DNA from: Indolivaga alginatilytica
Lineage (GTDB): Bacteria > Bacteroidota > Bacteroidia > Bacteroidales > Dysgonomonadaceae
DNA: 64,000 nucleotides
Direction of reading: 5' to 3'
NCBI RefSeq assembly: GCF_003201355.1
Contig: NZ_QICL01000006.1
Location: 1-64,000 of the forward strand
Made by a program: the position numbers and the translations under genes. This document shows positions 57,121 through 64,000 of the stretch, piece by piece. Below the pieces are notes generated by a model that worked only from the letters and a program-made list of their open reading frames with translations, made no database searches and was not told where the DNA came from. Within the stretch, counting starts at the first letter, position 1, and each line of letters begins with the position of its first letter.

Positions 57121-59307
57121 ATGAAAAAGAACATACTGGTTTTAGGTCTTTTATGTTTGGCAATTCAGGTTGGAGCCCAAACTAAAGACGATGTTAAGAC
57201 CGTTTTCCAAACTTCCCATCCTTGGAAGCCATCTATTGATAATAGAGCGGATGCTGCCATTGTATATGGTATTGGGGGAAATCCTTCGGATAATTCTAAG
57301 AGAGTATCGTTTGAAGAACGTGTAAAATCGTGGCAGGACCGGGGTTATAAAACCCATTTCATGACGGGGATAGCCTGGGGGGAATATCAGGACTATTTTA
57401 CAGGTAAATGGGATGGTAAATGGCATCTCGATGAAGGTCAGGTAACCCAAAACGGAGACACTATATGGCATGGTCATTTAATACCCTATATCGTACCTAC
57501 CGAAAACTTCATTAAATACATGAAGGAGGCACAAATCAAACGGGTAATAGATGCCGGTATTGATGCTATATATCTGGAAGAACCCGAATTTTGGGCACGT
57601 GCAGGTTATAGTGATGCTTTTAAAAGAGAATGGAAAAAGTATTACGGGTTCGATTGGAGACCGCAACACGAATCGCCCGAAAACACCTATTTAGCCAATA
57701 AATTAAAATATCAGTTATACTACAACGCCCTCAATGAAGTATTTACGTATGCTAAAGAATATGGAAAAAGCAAGGGGATGAATGTTCGTTGTTATGTGCC
57801 TACTCACTCGCTGGTGAATTATTCGCAATGGCAAATTATTAGTCCCGAAGCAAGTTTAGCTTCGCTTCCTTGTGTGGATGGATATATTGCACAGGTATGG
57901 ACGGGGACATCCCGCGAGCCAAACTATTTTAACGGTAAAGTAAAAGAGCGTGTTTTCGAAACCGCTTTTCTGGAGTATGGTTCTATGGAGTCTATGACAG
58001 CTCCGACAGGGCGTAAAATGTTTTTCCTGACCGATCCTATTGAAGATTTACCTCGCGATTGGGTAGATTACAAGAAGAATTACGAGGCTACATTTACAGC
58101 TCAATTATTGTATCCTAAGATAGCCGATTATGAGGTGATGCCTTGGCCGGAACGTATTTACGAAGGACTGTACCGAAAAAGCGCCAACAGCGAGGAGAGG
58201 GCAACTATTCCCCGCCATTACTCAACACAAATGCAGGTGATGATAAACGCTTTGAATTCGATGCCATTGTCGGATAATAAGGTGACAGGTTCAACAGGTA
58301 TCAGTGTTCTGATGGCTAATTCGTTGATGTTTCAGCGTTACCCTACCCATGCAGGATATGAAGACCCTCAATTGTCGAACTTTTATGGTCAGGCACTTCC
58401 TTTCCTGAAACGTGGAGTACCTGTTAAGACCGTTCATATCGAAAATTTATCGTATGCCGAAACTCTGAAGGATACTAAAGTTTTGTTGATGTCTTATTCG
58501 AATATGAAACCACAGACAGCCGAAGCTCATAAACTTCTTGCCGAGTGGGTGAAAAAAGGAGGTATTATTGTATATAGCGGACAGGATAACGATCCGTTCC
58601 AATCCGTTCAGGAATGGTGGAACCAAGGAGATATGAAATACAATGTGGCTTCGGATCACTTGTTCGAAATAATGAATATTGGTATCAATCCTAAGGAGGG
58701 GGAATATGCTTATGGTAAAGGTATAGTGTATGTTTTGCGTAACGATCCTAAAGAGTTTGCAATGGAAACAGGGCAAGATACTAAATTGGTGGATGTTGTA
58801 AAACGAATGTATGAGCAAAAAGCGAAAGCAGGTATATTAGAATTCAAAAACAGCTTTTATCTGGCAAGAGGTCAATACGATTTAGTGGCAGTATTAGACG
58901 AAAACAGCAATACAAACCCTTATACTGTTAAAGGTATATTGATCGATTTATTCGATCCGCAGCTGCCTGTATTAAAAGAAAAGGTGGTATTACCCGGCGA
59001 ACAGGCCTTTTTATATAATGTAGGACGTGTGAAAGATAAATCGAAACCTCAGGTATTGGCTTCCGCATCTCGTGTGTATGACGAAAAGATAAGTAAATCA
59101 ACCTATTCTTTCATAGCTAAAAGTCCTGTAAATACAACAAATTCGATGCGAGTTTTACTGCCTGCCAAACCGAGTAAATATGTGATAACAGCACCTGACG
59201 GATCTGAATTAAAAGATGCTCAATGGTTGTGGGATGAATATAGTAAAACCGCTTTCCTTACTTTCGAAAATAATCCGGATGGTGTAAAAGTCTCTCTTAC
59301 GTGGTAA
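57121..59307 (+). CDS. Uncharacterised secreted TIM-barrel-like protein, possible new glycosidase
   Basis: A 728-residue protein with a signal peptide (1-20). Residues about 40-370 look like a TIM barrel of the GH42/clan-A kind: FEERVKSWQDRGYKTHFMTG, AGIDAIYLEEPEFWARAG with Glu153, Glu154 and Glu156, and a later ETAFLEYGS strand. Residues about 385-510 resemble a class I glutamine-amidotransferase-like domain used for trimer formation in GH42 (VLLMSYSN, WVKKGGIIVYSGQDND). A beta domain ends the chain. I cannot place it in a named GH family. Its position in the mannan locus suggests action on mannan side groups, by inference only. Confidence 0.6.
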   Translation: MKKNILVLGLLCLAIQVGAQTKDDVKTVFQTSHPWKPSIDNRADAAIVYGIGGNPSDNSKRVSFEERVKSWQDRGYKTHFMTGIAWGEYQDYFTGKWDGKWHLDEGQVTQNGDTIWHGHLIPYIVPTENFIKYMKEAQIKRVIDAGIDAIYLEEPEFWARAGYSDAFKREWKKYYGFDWRPQHESPENTYLANKLKYQLYYNALNEVFTYAKEYGKSKGMNVRCYVPTHSLVNYSQWQIISPEASLASLPCVDGYIAQVWTGTSREPNYFNGKVKERVFETAFLEYGSMESMTAPTGRKMFFLTDPIEDLPRDWVDYKKNYEATFTAQLLYPKIADYEVMPWPERIYEGLYRKSANSEERATIPRHYSTQMQVMINALNSMPLSDNKVTGSTGISVLMANSLMFQRYPTHAGYEDPQLSNFYGQALPFLKRGVPVKTVHIENLSYAETLKDTKVLLMSYSNMKPQTAEAHKLLAEWVKKGGIIVYSGQDNDPFQSVQEWWNQGDMKYNVASDHLFEIMNIGINPKEGEYAYGKGIVYVLRNDPKEFAMETGQDTKLVDVVKRMYEQKAKAGILEFKNSFYLARGQYDLVAVLDENSNTNPYTVKGILIDLFDPQLPVLKEKVVLPGEQAFLYNVGRVKDKSKPQVLASASRVYDEKISKSTYSFIAKSPVNTTNSMRVLLPAKPSKYVITAPDGSELKDAQWLWDEYSKTAFLTFENNPDGVKVSLTW

Positions 59308-59408
59308 TAAGTAGCTATTGAAACCACTTAAGTAGTTGGGGTATTTTATCTATAATCAGACATAAAGTAACAAGAATCAATAAGAGAAAATAAAACCCAT
59401 GAGAGAAG

Positions 59409-59535
59409 TGTTACTTTTGTTACCTTTTGTGTTCTTTGTTTTTGAAATACAGATGTTTAGTTGATTCTCGAAAATGACACTTTTTAGTTGTTGATCGGTT
59501 ACTTTTGTTACTTAATTTGTTACCTTTTTGTAACT
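59409..59535. repeat. GTTAC-type short repeats
   Basis: Several copies of GTTACTTTTGTTAC and GTTACCTTTT occur at about 59409-59430 and 59499-59535, just left of repeat copy 3. Similar runs are common between genes in Bacteroidetes. The remainder of 59308-59536 shows no gene. Confidence 0.45.
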
Positions 59536-59536
59536 A

Positions 59537-60054
59537 ATGCGAAGCAGTAGTCGGATTATAATAAACGCTCTTTTAAGTTATTAATTACCTACGCGCAATC
59601 AGAGATTGCTTGTGTTCCTTTTGCCCAAAGCCGCAAAAGGAACCAAAAAGTCTTTTGCCGACCACTTACGGTGGTGATCCGTTAACAACTTGCCGTCGGA
59701 ATAAAATAAGTCGTCCTGTCGGACTCTTTGTATTTTATTCTTATCGACTGCTTCGTTGAACGGATGCCTCACCTCCGAAGTAAATGTCGGCTTTGCTTGC
59801 GCCCGTCAGGCTCTCCGACCTTGGCGGTTGCACGGGGTACCCGATGTGAGAGGAAAGCGTAAAAAACAAAAAGAAATCAAAGTCGAAAGTAATTTTTTGT
59901 TTTCGCTTTCAAACACTTATCGGGTCGGGCAAGGAGACACAGTCTTGATCTTTTGTTTCGTTTTGCATCAAGGCAAAATGAAAGACAAACCCGATAGGGT
60001 GCGTCAGTAAAAAAAAGAACGTTTATTACAGACAATTCAACTACTGATTGGTAT
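59537..60054. repeat. Inverted-repeat-bounded interspersed element, copy 3
   Basis: The interior is closely similar to copy 2. The left end is ATGCGAAGCAGTAGTCGGAT and the right end CAATTCAACTACTGATTGGT, an imperfect inverted pair. TAACTAATG occurs on both outer flanks (59531-59539 and 60054-60062) and could be a target duplication, although part of it resembles extended terminus sequence. The ends have diverged more than in copy 1. Confidence 0.78.
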
Positions 60055-60079
60055 AACTAATGAATATTTAAATAATAAA

Positions 60080-60094
60080 AAGGTCTGTGACCTT
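60080..60094. repeat. Palindrome AAGGTC-TGT-GACCTT
   Basis: A perfect 6-base-arm palindrome 14 bases before the start of the DUF4965-type gene. It belongs to the same family as 18201 and 47247 but in the reverse orientation. Its place in the leader could matter for expression. Confidence 0.55.
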
Positions 60095-60108
60095 AAAATA
60101 TAATTTAT

Positions 60109-62610
60109 ATGAAAAAAAATCTTTTACTAGCCTTTTTGGTAACTGCAACTATGTTGGGTTGTTCGCAAAGCAACAGTCCTGCTTTTAATGTTATAAAGAA
60201 TGATATACGCCCACCGGCTTATCCTCTTATAACTATCGATCCGTATACAAGCGGATGGTCGTTCACCGACAATCTTTATGATAGTTCCGTAAAACACTGG
60301 ACAGGCAAAGACTTTCCGTTGATTGGAGCCATAAAGGTCGATAATGAAGTGTATCGCTTTATGGGAACCGAAGATTTAGAATTGAACGCAATCGCTAAAA
60401 CTTCGGAATATGGTAATTGGACAGGTAAGTATACCACCGATAAGCCCGTTGATACGTGGATGAAAAATGATTTTGACGATTCGAAATGGAAAGAAGGTCC
60501 TGCCGCATTTGGCACACAGGAAAATGAGGTTACTGCCAAAACTCACTGGGGTAGTGAATACATCTGGACAAGACGGGTTGTGAATATTGAAGAAGATCTG
60601 AAAGGTAAAAACGTTTATCTTGAATATTCACACGACGATGATGCTATCATTTACGTGAATGGTATCGAAGTTGTAAATACGGGAAATGCCGCTAAGAAAA
60701 ATGTATTGATCAAGCTGCCCGAAAATGTAGTAAATTCTCTGGCAAAAGGCACAAATGTAATAGCCGGATACTGTTATAACAGAGTGGGTAACGGGTTATT
60801 GGATTATGGTTTGTTTGTAGAAAAAGAAAATACAACTTTCTTTAATAAAACAGCTATTCAGAAATCGGTTGACGTACAAGCCACCCAAACTCACTATGTA
60901 TTTAGTTGTGGCAATGTAGATTTGAAACTGACATTTACAGCACCTTTGTTTATGGATGATTTGAAGCTAATGTCTCGTCCGATCAATTACATTTCGTATG
61001 AAATTGTATCGGCAGATAATAAATCGCATGATGTACAATTATATCTCGAAGCATCTTCAAATTGGGCATTGGATAGGGCTTATCAGGAGTCGGAAAGTGA
61101 AGGTTTCGATAATGGAGATCTGTCATTCTTAAAAACGGGAAGTTCTACACAGAAGATTCTGGCTAAGCAGGGTGATGATGTTCGTATCGATTGGGGATAT
61201 TTCTACTTGGCTACTGAAAAAGACAAAGGTACTACATCGAGCATTGGTGACGGAAAAGAGCTTAGAGCTAATTTTACCAATAACGGACAAAAAGGATCTG
61301 TCGAAAAGAGAATCGGAACGAATGAAAAACTGGCTTTCACCCGTTCTTTGGGTTCAGTAAATAAAGCATCGGGTAAATTCCTTATCGGATACGATGATTT
61401 GTATTCCGTTCAATATTTCGGTGAAAACTTAAGAGCTTATTGGAATGCAGACGGAAAGAAAAATATTCTGGATGAGTTTCATAAAGCCAAAGAAGAGTAC
61501 AGCCAACTGTTGGCTAAGTGCTATAAATTTGACGAAAGCCTGATGACTGATGCAATGGCAGCAGGAGGTAAGAAGTATGCAGAACTATGTGCGATAGCTT
61601 ATCGTCAGGCAATAAGTGCACATAAATTAGTTCAGGCTCCTAACGGTGATTTGTTATTTTTGTCGAAAGAAAACTTTAGTAATGGTTCTATAGGTACTGT
61701 GGATATAACATATCCTTCGTCGCCTTTATTCTTATACTATAATGTGGAATTGGCGAAAGGATTATTAAATCATATCTTCTATTACAGTGAAAGCGGAAAG
61801 TGGGCAAAACCATTTGCTGCCCACGACATAGGTACTTACCCGTTGGGTAACGGACAAACTTATGGCGGTGATATGCCGATAGAAGAATCGGGTAATATGA
61901 TTATTGTGACAGGAGCGATAGCTACTGTAGAGGGTAATGCCGATTATGCGAAAAAACACTGGGATGTATTGACCGTCTGGACTGATTATCTGGTAGAAAA
62001 CGGACTTGATCCCGAAAACCAATTGTGTACGGATGATTTTGCAGGACACTTTGCTCATAATACCAATCTTTCGATTAAAGCTATAGTAGCTATTGCTTCT
62101 TACGGCAGATTAGCTGATATGTTGGGTAAAAAAGATGTTGCCGAAAAGTATTCCAACATTGCAAAAGGAATGGCTGCCGAATGGGTTAAAATGGCTGATG
62201 ACGGAGATCATTACCGTTTGACATTCGACCAATCGGGAACGTGGAGCCAAAAATACAATATGGTTTGGGATAAATTATTGAAACTGGGTATATTCCCACC
62301 TGAAGTAGCTAAAAAAGAATTAGCATATTATTTGACTAAACAAAATAAGTATGGTTTACCTCTTGATAACCGTGAACCTTATACAAAAACCGATTGGATT
62401 ATATGGACTGCCACATTGGCTGATGATCAAGCTACTTTTGAGAAGTTTATTGCTCCTGTACATTTGTTTATGAACGAAACAACGGACCGTATACCGATGT
62501 CCGACTGGGTATTTACAGACAGACCCAATCAACGAGGCTTTCAAGCCCGATCGGTAGTGGGAGGATACTTTATCAAAATGTTGGAAACGAAATTGAATCA
62601 GAAAAAATAA
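60109..62610 (+). CDS. DUF4965/DUF5127 'glutaminase A-like' lipoprotein
   Basis: An 833-residue lipoprotein (Cys18 in TMLGC). An N-terminal DUF4964-like part (PPAYPLITIDPYTSGWSFTD) precedes an inserted beta module (about 100-245; WTRRVVNIEEDL, YSHDDDAIIYVNG). DUF5127-like and (alpha/alpha)6 DUF4965/DUF1793-like domains follow: FLSKENFSNGSIGTVDITYP, AAHDIGTYPLGNGQTYGGDMPIEE split over 609-632, DDFAGHFAHNTNLSIKA. The family is named for a fungal glutaminase, but Bacteroidetes members in glycan loci are more likely glycosidases. The acid-rich DIGTYP and MPIEESGN stretches could form the active site. It closes the mannan region. Confidence 0.72.
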   Translation: MKKNLLLAFLVTATMLGCSQSNSPAFNVIKNDIRPPAYPLITIDPYTSGWSFTDNLYDSSVKHWTGKDFPLIGAIKVDNEVYRFMGTEDLELNAIAKTSEYGNWTGKYTTDKPVDTWMKNDFDDSKWKEGPAAFGTQENEVTAKTHWGSEYIWTRRVVNIEEDLKGKNVYLEYSHDDDAIIYVNGIEVVNTGNAAKKNVLIKLPENVVNSLAKGTNVIAGYCYNRVGNGLLDYGLFVEKENTTFFNKTAIQKSVDVQATQTHYVFSCGNVDLKLTFTAPLFMDDLKLMSRPINYISYEIVSADNKSHDVQLYLEASSNWALDRAYQESESEGFDNGDLSFLKTGSSTQKILAKQGDDVRIDWGYFYLATEKDKGTTSSIGDGKELRANFTNNGQKGSVEKRIGTNEKLAFTRSLGSVNKASGKFLIGYDDLYSVQYFGENLRAYWNADGKKNILDEFHKAKEEYSQLLAKCYKFDESLMTDAMAAGGKKYAELCAIAYRQAISAHKLVQAPNGDLLFLSKENFSNGSIGTVDITYPSSPLFLYYNVELAKGLLNHIFYYSESGKWAKPFAAHDIGTYPLGNGQTYGGDMPIEESGNMIIVTGAIATVEGNADYAKKHWDVLTVWTDYLVENGLDPENQLCTDDFAGHFAHNTNLSIKAIVAIASYGRLADMLGKKDVAEKYSNIAKGMAAEWVKMADDGDHYRLTFDQSGTWSQKYNMVWDKLLKLGIFPPEVAKKELAYYLTKQNKYGLPLDNREPYTKTDWIIWTATLADDQATFEKFIAPVHLFMNETTDRIPMSDWVFTDRPNQRGFQARSVVGGYFIKMLETKLNQKK

Positions 62611-62655
62611 ATCCGGTTAAAGATTTAGTGTGGTAAGTTTTTGATATTTAGTTTG

Positions 62656-62691
62656 TTGCCCCTCGGATGCTAAGCGTTGTCCGAGGGGCAA
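62656..62691. terminator. Bidirectional terminator
   Basis: TTGCCCCTCGGA (62656-62667) pairs perfectly with TCCGAGGGGCAA (62680-62691). It separates the mannan locus from the convergent outer-membrane protein gene. Confidence 0.85.
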
Positions 62692-62715
62692 TTAATTTTG
62701 AGGATGGTAATCTTT

Positions 62716-63915
62716 TCAGAATACCTCATTTAGTGATATGAATAATCCTTGTGAGCCATTGGTTGCCCATCCGTAATCGAGATTGACATTAGAACGGCTC
62801 TTCTTGTTAATCATGACACGTAACCCCAAACCGTAAGCAAGGTTTACATTCTGGAAAAGATCTACATTCTCGGTACGGCTGCTTGCTGTGGTTGTGTTGG
62901 CAAAAATAACACCACCCAAAAGGTCGCTGTTTGCTTGTAAGGGAAAACGATATTCAACTTCGGTATATATTAAATCTTCGCCTCTGAAACGTCCCGAAGT
63001 ATAAGCTCTTCCCGACCTGCTGAACATATCCCAACCAATAGCAGGCAGGTTCATATACGGTAAATTGCCGCTTGTAACAAACCATCCGTATGTCCATATA
63101 CCGATGAGGTGACGGGGACGTTCTTTTGAGAGATTAAAGTAATCGCGGTATTCCAGCCAAAGTGTACTTGAGTTCTGTGTACTGCCAATCAATTTAGGAT
63201 TCACCCTCCAACTGGCAAAGGCATAACGTCCCGAATAGGGATTGGCAACGTTATCTCTGCTGTCGTACATCAGATTGAGTGATACACCTGATACTGTATT
63301 GCCTTTTGCACTGAAATTTTTGAGTTTATTATATCGGTAGTGTTGAGTTACTTGTTGAGGTATTGTATCCAGATTAAGTAAATTATCGTCTATGTTGTAT
63401 ATTACATCCAGATGGTATCCTAAGCCATAAAAGAAACGGGTATCTTCATGTTTTCTCAGTGTGGTTATGTAAGCTCTTATGAGGTCATATTCCATCATCT
63501 GATGTTTTCTCAGATAATGTCTTTCCGAATAGCCATAATCGTTATTTACCAAAGGATGTATTGAGCCGCTTCCTGTACCTAATCCGTAGGTAGGCTGCGA
63601 AGTTATCTGATACCTGAGGTCTGCCATGATATTCCATTTATCACCTTCTAAAAAAGTATTTCCTCTGGCACTGAATAAAAATTGCTGATTAGTAGTATAG
63701 ACCAGTGATGCAACAACAGACGACATACTGGTGTTTTGCAGATCGCCCATGTGCCATGTAAATCCGGGAGAGACACCGAATGCGAAACCTACGGTTGGGT
63801 TGGTCGCAAGAACGGGAAATGGAATGATATTTACTTTTTTTTCTTGAGCCTTTATCGAAAATACACCCAAGATAAATACTATTGTCAGTTGAATCGTTAT
63901 AAACGCTTTTTTCAT
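62716..63915 (-). CDS. Omp85/BamA-TamA family barrel protein without POTRA domains
   Basis: From the ATG at 63915 the product is 399 residues: signal peptide KKAFITIQLTIVFILGVFSIKAQ, then directly a 16-strand-type barrel with alternating aromatic strands. GVSLNLMYDSRDNVANPYSGRY and YTSGRFRGEDLIYTEVEYRFP are the VRGF/L6-like and adjacent Omp85 signatures. POTRA repeats are absent, unlike BamA. Such short barrels are common in Bacteroidetes with unknown function. Another ATG at 63924 lies inside a hairpin, so the inner start is favoured. Confidence 0.75.
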   Translation of the reverse strand: MKKAFITIQLTIVFILGVFSIKAQEKKVNIIPFPVLATNPTVGFAFGVSPGFTWHMGDLQNTSMSSVVASLVYTTNQQFLFSARGNTFLEGDKWNIMADLRYQITSQPTYGLGTGSGSIHPLVNNDYGYSERHYLRKHQMMEYDLIRAYITTLRKHEDTRFFYGLGYHLDVIYNIDDNLLNLDTIPQQVTQHYRYNKLKNFSAKGNTVSGVSLNLMYDSRDNVANPYSGRYAFASWRVNPKLIGSTQNSSTLWLEYRDYFNLSKERPRHLIGIWTYGWFVTSGNLPYMNLPAIGWDMFSRSGRAYTSGRFRGEDLIYTEVEYRFPLQANSDLLGGVIFANTTTASSRTENVDLFQNVNLAYGLGLRVMINKKSRSNVNLDYGWATNGSQGLFISLNEVF

Positions 63916-63917
63916 TA

Positions 63918-63949
63918 GGTTCATTAGATAAGATACTATCTAATGAACC
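63918..63949 (-). promoter_or_regulatory. Perfect hairpin at the translation start of the Omp85-type gene
   Basis: GGTTCATTAGATA (63918-63930) and TATCTAATGAACC (63937-63949) are perfect 13-base arms around 6 bases. In the minus-strand mRNA the hairpin ends two bases before the preferred ATG and contains the alternative ATG. It could be an operator or a structure that limits translation initiation. Confidence 0.6.
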
Positions 63950-64000
63950 GTATTATGGAGAAATAGTTCATTATTGTAAAAACTATTTTAGGAGAATAGT

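Noticed and set aside
59531-60062. TAACTAATG as a definite target-site duplication of repeat copy 3
   Set aside because: Part of it matches extended terminus sequence of other copies (CATTAGTAAC in inverse), so it cannot be separated from the element with confidence.

Overview
The window looks like a Bacteroidales chromosome, most like Dysgonomonas or Parabacteroides relatives, though the genus is inferred from gene style and not proven. It holds several SusC/SusD pairs with glycoside hydrolases, a type V (FimA/Mfa) pilus operon, GG-leader peptide genes of the Bacteroidales type, TAnnTTTG promoter boxes and A+T-rich spacers without clear Shine-Dalgarno sites. No rRNA, tRNA, CRISPR array or complete insertion sequence was seen.

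Layout. (1) 1-17.6 kb is an arabinoxylan utilisation region. The plus strand carries a SusC fragment, SusD, a CE1-type esterase, GH8, a GH10-GH43 fusion and GH127. The convergent minus-strand block carries GH51, GH10 with an inserted CBM, a DUF1735-type glycan-binding protein, SusD and a second SusC fragment. Both SusC receptors are reduced to C-terminal stubs while the enzymes look intact. (2) 17.56-19.24 kb is a gene graveyard: a GH31 C-terminal piece abuts the broken SusC head-on, then a GH31 N-terminal piece runs in frame into TPR and thioredoxin-like pieces, with three in-frame stops. (3) 19.4-26.2 kb has a clostripain-like (C11) lipoprotein protease and an intact SusC/SusD pair of unknown substrate. 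(4) 26.4-32.1 kb is A+T-rich. It has a small membrane protein, three GT2 glycosyltransferases and a compact operon of LanC-like protein, GT-A glycosyltransferase and a double-glycine-leader peptide. This is a candidate RiPP or glycopeptide system and the most unusual item here. (5) 32.4-38.7 kb is a four-gene pilus operon: FimA/Mfa1-like stalk, Mfa2/FimB-like anchor and two large accessory or tip lipoproteins. (6) 39.1-41.7 kb has a small ORF, a methyltransferase with a small partner, and an MNT-HEPN fusion. (7) 41.9-62.6 kb is an alpha-mannan or N-glycan type locus. It starts with a membrane-spanning LamG-Kelch regulator with a SARP-like DNA-binding tail, then GH92, a surface lipoprotein, GH76, SusC, SusD, a DUF3823 lipoprotein, an unassigned TIM-barrel-like protein and a DUF4965/glutaminase-like protein. 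(8) The right edge has an Omp85-type barrel on the minus strand.

Repeats. A roughly 0.52-0.59 kb structured non-coding repeat with near-perfect terminal inverted repeats occurs three times (2565, 10366, 59537). A solitary right end sits beside the truncated SusC at the left edge. A short palindrome (AAGGTC-N3-GACCTT) recurs between genes. G+C-rich CTCCCC-type repeats occur twice, once nested inside the larger repeat.

How it works together. In the xylan region, surface GH10, CBM and SusD proteins would bind and cut xylan, and the esterase, GH8, GH43, GH51 and GH127 would finish side chains and oligosaccharides. Import would have to use a SusC from elsewhere. In the mannan region, GH76 would cut the alpha-1,6 backbone, SusC/D would import, and GH92 would trim alpha-mannose, probably under the adjacent membrane-bound regulator.
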